From: Sistotremastrum niveocremeum HHB9708
Lineage: Eukaryota; Basidiomycota; Agaricomycetes; Sistotremastrales; Sistotremastraceae
Direction of reading: 5' to 3'
Assembly: GCA_001630475.1 (NCBI GenBank)
Contig: KV419422.1
Location: 124,001 to 188,000 of the forward strand
Length of the DNA: 64,000 nucleotides
Shown: in pieces, positions 33,369 through 44,252 of the stretch
Position numbering within the stretch: position 1 is the stretch's first letter
Layout: each line of letters starts with the position of its first letter
Made by a program: the position numbers and the translations under genes
Notes under the pieces: generated by a model
Seen by the model: the letters and a program-made list of their open reading frames with translations, nothing else
The model's database searches: none
Told to the model about the DNA's origin: nothing

Positions 33369-34858
33369 TTAGAGACGACCACGCTCACGACCGCGTCCAT
33401 TGCGACCACGGCCACGGCCCTTTCCTTTACCGTCTTTGCCGCCCTTCTTGTCATCGCCGTTGTTGCCGCCACCATTCTGGTTATCGGCGCCGCCCTGTCC
33501 ACCGGCACCTCCTGCGGCACCAGCATCAGCAGTTCCCGTGGCAGCGTCTGAAGAGGCGGTATCGGTAGCAGAGGCAGTGTCGGTGGCGCCATCAGCAGCA
33601 GCGGTAGTCGTTGCAGTAGCATCACCACCTCCAGCTGCAGCGTTGTCCGTGCCTTTACCGTTATCTGCACCTCCAGCGGCGGCAGTCGAGTTGTCAGCGC
33701 CTCCAGCACCACCAGCAGCGGCGGTCGAGTTATCGGCACCACCTGCTCCTCCAGCAGCAGCCGTCGAGTTATCAGCAGCACCACCGAAGCCAGCGTCGCC
33801 TGAACCGCCCACAGTGAACTGAAAATATATTAGAATAATGACAATGAGATTTGAAACAGTCCACTCACGTAGGTCATGTCGTCCAAAGTTCCATGCTGAG
33901 CGACAGCAACGAGAGCCGGCTGGTGATTGGCAGCAGTGTTAATGGAAGCAATGCGATAAGTGCCCGCGGGAAGACCATTGGTAACATCTGCAGTAAGTAC
34001 ACCATTGACAGCTGCCGCGTTCAAACCCTTGAAAAAGGCGAACTTGGTAGGATCGGTGACTGCCGTCGATGTCAGGGAAGGAATAGACTCGATGACGATG
34101 TGAGAGTGAGCGACGAGTTGGCCAGCACTGTTGATCTGCTGAGGAGCACCGAAGTAATTCGACTGGGCGTTCACGAAGTTACCCGTCTCCATGTTGGCGA
34201 CTGCGAGCTGGACGGTGAAAGGCTTGTTGGCATCGACATTAGCGCCATTGGTGGGGAAGACGAATTTTGCCGAAGGCATATTCTTTTGGGCAAGAATAAC
34301 ACCCATGGGAACAGGGTTGCAAGAACCGTCAATAACCTGCTGACCATTGGTCAGAGGGAGGTTAGGCTGTGTCAGACAGAAGTTGATGCTAGAATCGCCC
34401 GTTAGACATGTCAGACTGAGAAAAGGTACGAAGACTCACAAGTTATTGGTCGAAGTCAATGATGCAACTTGACCAGCTTCCTGAACTGCCTGACCGTCCT
34501 GCTGAATGCCCTTCATGACTTGTGAAGGATCCAGAGTAAGCGAGGTCTGAGCGTCAGCAGTGTTGTCGGTCGGGTCCTGAGCCTGTCCAGTAGCAGCAAC
34601 GGAAGACGAAGCAGCAGCCGCTGCTGCAGTGGTAGAAGAGGCGGCGGCGGCGTCAGTGGTAGATGTCGCAGCATCACCACCACCGTTCTGGTTTCCGCCT
34701 TTAGCGTTGTCGGCACCACCCTTTGCGTTATTGTCGCCACCCTTTCCACCACGGTCACGACCGCCACGACGAGCTTGGAGAGAGGAGCCAAGAGGACTAG
34801 CCTCGGCGAGGAGAGGGAGAAGGAGAATGAGGGAAGAAAGAGCAACTGAGAACTTCAT
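33369..34858 (-). CDS. secreted Ala/Gly/Ser-rich protein with internal repeats
   Basis: Predicted secreted or cell-wall-associated protein, function unknown. Three exons. The signal peptide is MKFSVALSSLILLLPLLAEA, followed by a Gly/Asn/Lys-rich patch (RRGGRDRGGKGGDNN) and an Ala/Ser/Thr run. The central domain is conserved-looking and without low complexity: NLPLTNGQQVIDGSCNPVPM, GVILAQKNMPSAKFVFPTNG, TYRIASINTAANHQPALVAV. The C-terminal exon carries three copies of ADNSTAAAGGAGG (near 33660-33780), then a very basic GRGRGRNGRGRERGRL tail. Relatives in other basidiomycetes are, to my knowledge, often misnamed ribosomal protein S17. The ATG at 34882 is in frame, but 34858 begins the signal peptide. 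Confidence 0.8.
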
Positions 34859-35084
34859 TGTCGGCGATGTCAAATCAACCAAATGGCGGGTTAAGTGAAA
34901 ATAGGAAGACTGAAGCCGGATCCGAGAAAGAAAGACTAGACGAGAAGATGAGAGCCAGGATGAGAATAATAATGAGATGAGCTTACAAGGACAAGAAAAA
35001 GCAGCGCTGCTGCTGAAAAGAGAGGAACGAAGGCGGGGGGTGAGACCGAAAGGTATGGGGAATTGACGAGGCCTTGGGCGCGAG

Positions 35085-35092
35085 CTATATAG
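35085..35092 (-). promoter_or_regulatory. TATA-type core promoter of the secreted-protein gene
   Basis: CTATATAG lies about 230 bp upstream of the start codon at 34858. Downstream on the minus strand comes pyrimidine-rich DNA (TCTAGTCTTTCTTTCTCGG near 34930), typical of highly expressed fungal promoters and leaders. A 5'-UTR intron is possible. Confidence 0.4.
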
Positions 35093-35171
35093 CGGTTTGC
35101 TAAGCGATGGTTGCTATATCATCATAACAACGGCCAACAGAGGAAAAAATAGAATATATGAGGTGCAACAA

Positions 35172-35862
35172 TCAAGTGTTGTTACCCCCTCGGGTCCGCG
35201 TTGCATACAAGAACTCCATCACAATCTCGCCTTCCTTCACAGGCGGTTGTTTATTCATAAAATGGCGCTGAGCCAATGCCGCCAACACTCCAGGAATAGC
35301 CTGCACGTCGGCTAAAACGGGTGCCTGCCGAGTCTGCCGTTCATCTTCTTCCGAGAGTCGCGAACTCCGACGATTAGCCGATGCCGGGGTTCGGCGCGGG
35401 CGGTTCGCAGGCGTTGTCGACGAGCTCTGTCCTGTAAGGCGCGTGTGCATCGTCGGGGCAGTGAGAAGAGACGACGGCAACGGGGGAGCATCCAACGAAG
35501 TGGGGCCGGGGTCCATGAACGGCACGAGATCCCATGTTATCAGGTAGCGGTGCAGCGCCGCCGTAGGCAGGGCACTGAAGTCCATCTGAGATCAAATATC
35601 AACGTCATGAGATACAGAAGGTCGAACAGAACAGTAGCAGACACACCAGGGGATTGCGAGTCTCTCCAATGCCAATTGTTCCTTGCGGTGGCACAAGGCC
35701 CGCAGACTCGATGCGCTTTCTCTTCATTCGCGGCTCATTTCCATCTGGTGCTGCCCTTTTCTTCCCCAACCCAGACGCGCCAATGTAGGCACTATCGTCG
35801 TCTGTCTTCTTTCGTGTATTTTGTCGAGAACGCGAGCCAGGAGCAGTGATAGGAGGTGCCAT
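35172..35862 (-). CDS. SAP30-like Sin3-binding protein
   Basis: Probable subunit of a Sin3/Rpd3-type histone deacetylase complex. Two exons. The first, [20 protein letters not shown]..., ends in a basic [10 protein letters not shown] nuclear signal and ETRNPL. The second reads [20 protein letters not shown], matching the opening helix of the SAP30 Sin3-binding domain (DF-x-LP-xx-L-x-RY). The tail [20 protein letters not shown], then [15 protein letters not shown], is helical, with a Ser/Arg-rich linker between. About 210 residues. The domain match is by eye, so the family is probable rather than certain. Its start codon is only 54 bp from that of ARO2 on the other strand. Confidence 0.6.
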
Positions 35863-35916
35863 TGCACTGTGGATGTGAAAGAACGAAATTTCCGGCGCTT
35901 GCCGTCACACACTTCG
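35863..35916. promoter_or_regulatory. 54 bp divergent promoter core, SAP30-like and ARO2
   Basis: Only 54 bp separate the two start codons. The 5' leaders are therefore very short, or the transcripts overlap and the promoter elements lie within coding sequence. No TATA box is visible in the interval. Confidence 0.5.
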
Positions 35917-37512
35917 ATGTCGACATTCGGGACACTTTTTCGAGTCACTACCTATGGTGAAAGCCATTGCGCCTCTGTTGGTGCAATCGTCGACGGCGTA
36001 CCTCCTGTAGCTACAACTTTCGTAACGCTCTCGATCGCCTATTGATGCATCATAAATTAGGGCCTGGAATTATCTGCTCAAGACATTCAGGTTCAGCTGA
36101 GTCGTCGACGCCCAGGTCAAAGTAATCTCACTACCCCTGTTCGTATCCTGCGATGATCTGTGATACAAGTATCTAATCTTCTTCTAGCGTGATGAGAAAG
36201 ATCTCGTGCATATCCAGTCTGGAATCGAACGTGGTGTTACTCTCGGCACGCCGATCGCTCTCCTTGTCAAGAACGAGGATCAGAGACCCAAAGACTACTC
36301 AGAGACAGACCTCTACCCTCGCCCCAGTCATGCAGATTATACTTATCTCCTAAAATATGGTGTCAAGGCCAGCAGCGGTGGAGGCAGAAGTAGTGCTCGG
36401 GAAACCATCGGTAAGTCTGCTGTATGAGTCACCCCTTGTTCACGTAATTTATCGTCAGTGTCCTAGGTCGAGTAGCGGCAGGTGCTATTGCTGAGAAGTA
36501 CTTGAAGCAGGTGCATGGGATTGAGGTCGTCGCCTTTGTCTCTTCTGTGGGCAAGATCAACCTTCCTTCCTACAACCAACGACCTCTGGGTGACGACGAT
36601 GAGAACGACGACGACAAATCCGAGATCCTGAGCCCCGAATTCATCAAGCTCCTCAAAACGGTCACTCGTGAAGAAGTTGACAAGTACACGACAAGGTGTC
36701 CCCACTCTGAGACATCTGACAAGATGACCAAGGTACGCAAATTGGCAGTCAGCATCAGTTCTATGCTTAATTTTGTTTGCAGCGTATCATTCGCGCAAAA
36801 GAAGCCCAAGATTCTATCGGCGGAACGGTGACTTGCGTTATTCGGAATGTACCAGTGGGCCTTGGAGAGCCTTGTTTCGACAAGTTTGAGGCCACTCTTG
36901 CCCACGCCATGCTCTCAATACCTGCTACCAAGGCATTCGAGGTCGGATCTGGTTTCAGGGGAACCGAGATCCCTGGTAGCAGACACAACGATATGTTCAT
37001 CTCGAAACCTGATGGCAGTCTCGGAACTGCGACGAACTGGAGCGGCGGGATCCAAGGCGGGATAACCAATGGCGAGGATATCTACTTCCGGTATGTCGTT
37101 GCCGATGCGTCATGCACATGCCGTGTTCCGGTTATCACGATCGAAGCAGAGCTAATCAGTTTTTGATAAAGGGTCGGGTTCAAGTCGCCGGCTACCATCT
37201 CTCAAGCGCAAGCAACAGCTCAGTATGACGGCTCAGCTGGTTCGCTTGCTGCTAAGGGACGCCATGACCCATGTGTCGTCCCACGTGCAGTACCGATCGT
37301 TGAGGCCATGGCCAGTATCGTGCTGATGGAGTGAGTCTGGTTGATTTTCGAGTTGCCACAGGACTCCGCGCTGATATATACTCAACAACAGTCAACTGCT
37401 CATCCAAAACTCCCGCAGCGCGACTGCATCTCTTCTTCCACCCATCACTACGCTGCCGCCTACCATGATCTTGCCGCCCAAACCTGCGACTCTGTTGAAC
37501 GGACATCAGTGA
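35917..37512 (+). CDS. ARO2: chorismate synthase
   Basis: Last shikimate-pathway step: EPSP to chorismate with reduced FMN; fungal enzymes also have their own flavin reductase activity. Six or seven exons. Exon 1 is [20 protein letters not shown], then [10 protein letters not shown]. Exon 2 is [20 protein letters not shown], then SNLTTP. Exon 3 covers [20 protein letters not shown], then [20 protein letters not shown] and [11 protein letters not shown]. Later exons hold [11 protein letters not shown], an Asp-rich insert ([12 protein letters not shown]), [36 protein letters not shown] and [11 protein letters not shown]. The end is [19 protein letters not shown] with a short tail. FMN- and substrate-binding signatures are intact. 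Confidence 0.95.
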
Positions 37513-37698
37513 TCGTATCAAAAATAATGTTCGCCGATTGAGAGGGTGTACAGATCTCGTGTTCTATTTTTCGAGATATGGGTAGTACAGATAAGTAAAA
37601 GACAGCAATACATAGGGCAGGAGTCAGTACGGATGCTACACTGAGTAAAAACCAAGAAGACCGAGAAAACGAAAGAAATAAGAAGAAAAAATACAGAA

Positions 37699-38869
37699 CT
37701 AGTCAGATTCGGAACCATCATCGAACGTACAGCAGCAGAGAACCGGCTCTATTTGCGACCACCACCACTGAAAAGAAAGCTTCAGCAAAATCATACGGTT
37801 GCAACAGAACACTCACATATCGGTTCAGCATTCTCCCTGGCCATTCACCATAGAGGACGTCCTCCTCCGTTTTGAGAGCTGCGGCACGAACCCTTTGGAT
37901 ACCATCATTATATGAACCATCCTCGTCAGGTTGGAGATCCTGAGCGTAGGCATAAGGATCCGTATACAGTCGTCGCCTCGACCCTTTGGTGAGGCTGGAC
38001 TGCGGAGTGGCCAATCCGGAACGAGGCTTGGGGGGCCTCCGAACTGGCACACTCATCGGAGGTACATCCAAAGTAGTATCGAAAAATACGGCCCGACGAG
38101 GCGAATGTGTCGCAGCTGCAGCTTGTTTGCCTTCGACAGAAGGAGAACGAAGTGGCACGGAAAATGAAGAAGACTCAGATGAATCCGTAGATGGATGAAT
38201 CCCTGACCCAATTCTCACACGAGAACGAAAACGAACGGCTCGTTGGCGTGGTGGACCTGGTCTCCCCACAGTATCTGCAAATAGACCTGTCTCTCCTGAA
38301 TTATCCTCGTCTTCTGAGGCACTGGTCGAAGCTGTCACGATGATAGGGGTCGGAATTGGAACTATGGGTGAAGGGGCTAGGGCTTCGATAGCCAGACCAT
38401 TGGTCGCCGGGCTAGATGAACGACTGGCAATGCTTGGTGCACGAGGGGTGGGGATAACATGCTCATAAAGAAGGAGGAGGCCAGGGTCATCATCAACAAC
38501 CACTGAATGCTCATTTCGAAGATATTGAGCCATATTTTGGTCGTCACCATTCTGATGGGTCGAATTGACCGACAAACGTGGGGGGCGATTCAGAGTTGTG
38601 GGGCTATTCCGGAATTCTCTTCCAGTCTTTTGCAACCGAGACAGTTTAGTTTCTGAATCAAAATCAGCGCTATACTCAAGTATCTGGATCGACAGGGCAG
38701 AGGGGTTGGACGTACTCAGGAGATTCAGATATCTCTCCTGGTCAGTCTGGATTTCCCACCGGGGGTGTACGGCAGCAGGGTCCAGAGTAGTTGAGAAGGT
38801 CTCTATATGATCTGGGGCGTGCTTTATCCAGGACAGTCCATGGTTACCTTCGATATTCTCGTTGGGCAT
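37699..38869 (-). CDS. hypothetical protein, disordered
   Basis: Not recognised. The long exon from MPNENIEGNHGLSWIKHAPD (38869) encodes about 370 residues rich in Ser/Pro/Arg with an acidic patch (SASEDEDNSGE). Near the end is an apparently structured stretch: RRLYTDPYAYAQDLQPDEDG, then IQRVRAAALKTEEDVLYGEW. A GTGAGT...TTTTCAG intron (about 37772-37819) leads to a short last exon WWWSQIEPVLCCCTFDDGSE, stop at 37699-37701. Reading through the intron gives another stop at 37718, so the end is uncertain. An in-frame ATG at 38968 exists but adds unconvincing sequence. Possibly a nuclear or cytoskeletal regulatory protein; no motif decides. Confidence 0.6.
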
Positions 38870-39500
38870 GATGAGTCGAAAGACTGTTGCAGTCGATACA
38901 GACCTTACGACAGTCGCCCAGCGCCAGCCCCGCCAGCAGGCGAAGTTGCCAAAATGGCAGCCAGTCACGTGCCCAATTGATTAGCTTCGTCATCGTCTGA
39001 ACCCTGAACCAACTTTAGAGCTGTTCTCATGATGAAGTAGAATTGGTTTGTCAGGTCCTGGGAGTTCTCTGTTTGAAGGCACCGGAAGTTAACCACCATA
39101 TTCTCAGCAATGCTTCTCAGTGCATTCGCGTCACGCGAAGCATTTCCGGAGTAACAATTTTACCCCGATCGATCAAGAGAAGCCTTTGGAAACTATGTGA
39201 AATGTCATCCAACATTATATCAAATAGCTCGAGAATATTCATCGAAGTTCAAGATAAGTAATAACTGGATTAGATATATGCACGTCAAGCGGCCCCGAAA
39301 CTTCGAGAAATCTGAATGGCATACTTTGTTCACAAGCACCGATAAGTAGCGCACTACTGTAACCTACCAGAAAACACAATCGATGAAACGTACCAGCATG
39401 ACAAATATGAAACATCTATCTTGAATCAGCCAACTACAGGCCAACGATGGCCATCGTAGCGATATAGCAAAGATGAGGCCACAGAGTTCTATTCCATCTT
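38870..39500. other. intergenic, no gene seen
   Basis: Contains the promoter of the unknown gene at 37699-38869 and the 3' region of the CofD-like gene. The frame at 39043-39261 (72 codons) has no features of a gene. Confidence 0.4.
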
Positions 39501-41564
39501 TCACTCTGCCATAGCATCGAGCGCACGCGACACAACATCTGCGTCGTACCTAACAGCACCCGCCGGATGTCTCGCAGCAATGCATCGTATCCCTAACGAC
39601 TAGATGCACATGAGTCCGGGCATATTGGACCACTGTTTGTAAATAACTTACCTTCAGCTTCGAGAAGTCGATTGGTATACTTGTACCTTCAAGGTAAACC
39701 AAGTGAGTGATGAATGCCGAAGCTGGTTGCACAGGTGAATTATTGTCAGATGACCTTCCCTGCGATCGCGGCGATTTCAAGTCTGCTCGAGTTAGTGTTC
39801 CGACGATAGCTCTGTGTACGTGGGTCCAGAATGAAAAATACAACCATCATAAGCGCTTACTCTATGTAGTCTGACGCAGTATAGCCGGTGGTCTCTCTAT
39901 CATTCGTCGAGTTCACTACATCGTCAGACTCAGTGTCCGTCCGAAAAGAATCAGGGATGGACTGACGAAGGAGCACTTTATACTGGAGAGTGCACGACTG
40001 TGAAATTTCTGTACCGACCCCTCTCAAACATAAACATGGGATGAGACTTCCAATAGATGTAAGAATCGCAGTTTCTTCAGTGACGTTAATCAAGATGAAT
40101 GCACGATTTACCTGGTCCATAACGACCCACATGAATATACCAAAACTTTTCGAGAGCGAAGGGCATCTATAAATCCTGGATTTGGTGACGGATAAATTTC
40201 TTCTCCGTACGGGTTGATATACAAGAGTTCTGCAAATACAATCTCATTAGTCTCATACCATAGCGTCTCTTCAGACCAACTGACTGCTTATAGGGCTTTC
40301 CAAGGAATGTGATTGTTCTGGAGTCTCATCAGATTTACTGAAAGTCACGTTCTGAGGTATTCGCGGCGTCTGATCATCTTCCCATACAGGAAAACGTGTC
40401 TCAGATGCCGTCCTCTGATGTCTCGAGCCCGGGACAGGATGTGATATTTGGCATTGGCCAATGATTTTATTTCCATCCTCCTATCACTCGGCCATATTTG
40501 TTTGTGATCAAGATGCAGCAGCGAGTGAACGTACCAGGATGGCTGCAATGGTACAAACGTGGTTTGTCACGACGGCAGGCAGTATATTTGCCTGTATCTC
40601 ATCAGTGACGACCAAAAGGTTGTCGACAATGAAGAGGTACCTGACTTCCGGTAATGGAGGAGAATAGGAAGATTGCAGAAGGTAACGACCGGAAGAAATG
40701 GCCTGCGCCTGCAAGCAGATAATTCCCGACGCTATTGGAGAGATCAACGCACCATACCAAATTAGTGATGGAGCGCGTACCTGCCGTTACGGAAAGAAAA
40801 TCTCTTATGAGCGCGTCTCAATATTTCGCTCTCGAAATGCACCAAAAAACCTACAATCGATTATCACTCCGCACAGTCCCGAACGAACACACAAACCTCG
40901 TATAGTTTCCTTACGATCGTCCGGTATACCATCCCACAGAGATCCTCTTCCCTCCACCAATTCACGCCACTGTTCCCTCGCTTCTTCTTCAGACGAAGAG
41001 ACTGGTAATCGATGCGCAAGAAGATTCCGAACAGCATCGAGTGGCGAACCAGCCGGAGAAGAAGGGATAAGTCGAACCAGTCGAGATCGAATATCACCTA
41101 AATGTACACCCAAAGCGCCGACACGTTCAGCGCAGCACTTCCAATGAGTGAGGAAAGGAAGAGAGCGTACCGACAGAAGGACCACCCAGAACACGAATAA
41201 TCTCACTTGAAGATCCTCCGTCGTCAGAGACGGGTAGAACATAACACGCATCTCTCCCAAACGCAGAACAGATATCATTACATGCCGTCCCCCCCGAAAC
41301 GACTAGAAAATCGGATGATTCAAGAGAAGGACGTAGTTCCCCCGGCACATTTGACCGATCGGAACTTTCTATGTCAATGTGTGGAACTTCATCTGAGTCG
41401 TCGTGGCTTGGTGGTTGGGTCGTAGACGAAGCACTGGCTGTGTTTTGGACCGGAAGATCGAAAGCGGCTGAACTTGCACTTAAAGTGCGCCGACGACGAG
41501 TTGGAGAACTTTCTTTTAGTTCGGTACCTAGGTCCTGAGGTACTGTGAGTAGATTCAAGCTCAT
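39501..41564 (-). CDS. CofD-like (YvcK/2-phospho-L-lactate transferase fold) protein
   Basis: Eukaryotic member of the CofD/UPF0052 family. Archaeal CofD makes coenzyme F420-0 and bacterial YvcK binds UDP-sugars; the fungal role is unknown. It begins MSLNLLTVPQDLGTELKESS with a basic/Ser-rich lead, then the nucleotide-binding start FLVVSGGTACNDICSAFG, the hallmark VLPVSDDGGSSSEIIRVLGG, and GDIRSRLVRLIPS. Later exons read NFSFRNGSIGNYLLAGAGHF, FRSLPSAIFLFSSITGSQ, ANILPAVVTNHVCTIAAIL, ELLYINPYGEEIYPSPNPGF, VLVYSCGSLWTS, STNDRETTGYTASDYIE, FITHLVYLEGTSIPIDFSKL and the end RYDADVVSRALDAMAE. About ten introns. Divergent from ATP11 with 134 bp between starts. Confidence 0.85.
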
Positions 41565-41698
41565 TTGGAGGTTGAGTCGGATAATGGTTGGATGACGGTT
41601 GGGTAGCGCTTAGTTCGGCAATTTCGGCTAGTAGTGTTGGTCCACGTTGTATTGTTTGCCTCTGTTGTCTAAAGGCTTCAATCCCCTTTTTCGAGAAA
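41565..41698. promoter_or_regulatory. short divergent promoter, CofD-like and ATP11
   Basis: The 134 bp between the two start codons must serve both genes. No TATA box is seen. An upstream in-frame ATG for ATP11 at 41588 would shorten it further but gives a poorer mitochondrial presequence. Confidence 0.45.
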
Positions 41699-42821
41699 AT
41701 GTCCTTGGGTCGGATACATTCTACGTATTTGCGTCAGAATATTGGGCATATTAGGCCTGGTGTTGTTCGACGATGTATCTCTACATCATACGAGGAGAAA
41801 TATGGAGAGAAGCTCAAACGACGCTTGGACGAGTGCGCGCAGAGGTCTTCTTCGATTATTGGAATGCGCGACTGATGTATTTCTAGGGAAGGTCTCCGAA
41901 GTGTTTCTGAGCTTAAAGCTAAGCTGGTTGAACGGACGAAAAGCCCTGAAGTAGTGGGCCAACCGATGCGGCCCAGCGTAGCTGGCAGCACTCCCAACGA
42001 AGCACCTGCCAAACCAATTGTGAAAGAACGTAAAGACAGTTCTCCAGTCAAAGTCCGTATCTCACAGCTCTGGACTTGTACTGCTCATCAAACCGTTACT
42101 ACAGCCCCTCTCCTCCATCCTAAACCTCTCAAAACTCTTCTCAACCCCACACACCCCCGAACAAATCACCGCTCTATGGACAGCATATCACGCTTCCAAA
42201 CCCGGCTGTCTATCAGCCGTCATACCCACAGAGACATACGAACGGATGATCACATCTGCGAAATTATATCCTTCTTTCGTTCTTCCGCTCGAACGGACGA
42301 TTCCACCCGATCAGGCTCCTGCCGATGCGACGACGGCAGTGGAGAAGAAAGCACATGAATTCTTTTACCTTGAGTGGGGATTTCATCCGCCACCACCTGA
42401 TCCACGTTCGGACCCCGCCTTTCTCTTCGACCTCCCACCTGCGACAAGTTCAACGCCTCCAACTGACCAAATGAATCCACATACTTCCTCACTCTTATTC
42501 ACACCTTTGGCCGAATACAAGATTCGCCAGTCATTTGCTACACCCTTTCTCGTCCTGACTCACTATACGGACCTTGCCCGTTCTCACGGAGTGGTACTAT
42601 TGAGAGGAGATCGCACGCCGTCTACGACTCAGGGAAATGAGGGCAAATTCTCCATGAGCCTCACTGACGCACAAGTGCTTTCACTTCTAGTTCAGAAATT
42701 TTGGCTTGGAACGGAGGAAAGCCAAAGAGGACGCGAGTTATTGGAGACGTTCCACATACAGCCGAAGGAGTTTAAGTGGGAAGAATTAATAGAATATGCC
42801 AATTTGGGTGTGCCTACATAG
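41699..42821 (+). CDS. ATP11: mitochondrial F1-ATPase assembly chaperone ATP11
   Basis: Matrix chaperone that binds free F1 beta subunits during ATP synthase assembly. Exon 1 is MSLGRIHSTYLRQNIGHIRP, then RRCISTSYEEKYGEKLKRRL: an Arg-rich presequence with a YEEKY start of the mature part. Exon 2 is EGLRSVSELKAKLVERTKSP through KERKDSSPVK. After an intron comes PLSSILNLSKLFSTPHTPEQ, then ITALWTAYHASKPGCLSAVI. The C-terminal ATP11 core follows: HEFFYLEWGFHPPPP, LLFTPLAEYKIRQSFATPFL, LTHYTDLARSHGVVLLRGD, ending FKWEELIEYANLGVPT. Length is about 325 residues. Tail-to-tail with the Rds1-like gene, 101 bp apart. Confidence 0.92.
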
Positions 42822-42922
42822 TAGATACAGCAAATGAAGAGTTAACCGATACAGGTGCTATTTTGGGTGAATCGTCCGAACGTATGCAGAAATACAGTTT
42901 ATGGGATCATATCAGAGCAAAA

Positions 42923-43921
42923 TTAAGGGTTAGAAGCGGAAGAATCAAAAGGGAACTGAAGAATGGCAGGACCGGCGATGGTGTTGTTGTCGGCAACGGC
43001 AGAGCTGCTGTTGGACACAACAGCGTACACGGTGCCCTGAAGGCCGGCCGGAAGGGTGGCCGAGTTATTGGAGATAGGGACGAATGTCTGGTTCAACCCG
43101 TGAAGGATGGCCAAGAAAGCTCCGGTGGAGTTTCCTGAGAACGCAAGGGTGATATTGTCACCTGCGGCGGGGGTGGCAGGGGTGACGGTAAGGTTGGGGA
43201 ATGCGACGAAAGGAAGAGCGGGGTTGGTCGATGGGCATGAAGTAATGAAAGGTGAGGCGAGCGAGAACACTTCATCAAAGGTTTGAGGTGTCTCGAATGC
43301 GCTCGACCATGGTGCCTCTTTCTCGACGGCTGCTTGGACCCAGCCTTGGTGGCGACCCCTTAAAGAAAGTAAGCAACGAGATGTAATGAAGGAAGAAGTC
43401 AGACTTACTCGGTGACGAGGATGGACCCAGCGGCGGTCAGGACAGCAGGGTCACTGATGAACTGAGCGGCACCGAGGTAGGCCGACGAACCGACTCCTTC
43501 AAGGATACCGCTGAGAGCGACGAAGCTCGCAGCATCAGTGACGGGGAAGGAATAGTTGCATGCGGCGGTGGCTTCAGAACCGAGTGCGCTTGTCAAGAAA
43601 GCTACGTGCTCGGCTTCGTGTTGTCCAATCTGAACGAAGCGTCCACGGACCCAAGGCGCGAAGCCAGCGTCGGTGAAGTCGGACTCGGTGAACTTGGCGA
43701 GGTACGTCTTGTAGAAGGTATCCTCGAGATGCTCAAGGGTCAAAGCTGTAAGATACATTAGTTACAAGTTACACATCGACTGCACAAGACGTACCATAGT
43801 TCAAGATCTGGGTAGCGTTGGGCGTGGTAGTATCACGCTTGGCCAAGGCTCGCTTACTTCTCAAAGGAGAGGCAGTGGCAGTGAGGGCAACAGCGAGAGC
43901 GACGAGAGTAGCGAATTTCAT
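42923..43921 (-). CDS. secreted ferritin-like (Rds1-type) protein
   Basis: Predicted secreted protein with a ferritin-like fold (Ferritin_2 family). Related fungal Rds1 genes respond to stress or nutrient limitation; enzymatic activity is unproven. Three exons. The signal peptide is [20 protein letters not shown] and a KR-type processing site follows (RSKRALAKR). The core reads [20 protein letters not shown], then [20 protein letters not shown], with Glu and His residues spaced like ferritin metal ligands, and [20 protein letters not shown]. The third exon ([20 protein letters not shown]) ends in an Ig-like, N-glycosylation-rich region (SGNST, SNNS, SNSSS). Confidence 0.88.
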
Positions 43922-43960
43922 GTTGTCGGGTGGTAAGGATTCATCGAATTACTTGGGTCA

Positions 43961-43967
43961 TTTTATA
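43961..43967 (-). promoter_or_regulatory. TATA box of the Rds1-like gene
   Basis: TATAAAA (minus strand) lies about 40 bp upstream of the start codon at 43921. Initiation 25-35 bp downstream would leave an almost leaderless transcript; fungal initiation can be further away, so the leader length is uncertain. Confidence 0.5.
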
Positions 43968-44252
43968 GAATTCATGAGAGGTCGGGCGGCCTGTCCTGAA
44001 CGAGCATAAAATGGCACTTTGACCATACTTGGGATTTTTCAAAAAGATCATGCAACTTTGAGCTGGGGCCTGCTATGATCGTTCCTCGCCGCTGTCGATC
44101 GAGCGGTTGATCGTGACGACAGGAGCACTTGAAGTGGAGCCGATCAGTCACCGGTCATCTCGGGAGGTTGAGCCTCCGTCGGCTTACTCCGGCTACGTAC
44201 ACAAAATCGTCATAAAATAAGAAATATATGTACTGATATGATCATACACTCT

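Noticed and set aside
33400-33822. 140-codon Pro/Ala-rich frame antisense to the secreted protein
   Set aside because: Mirror of the Ala/Gly-rich repeats on the coding strand, not an independent gene.
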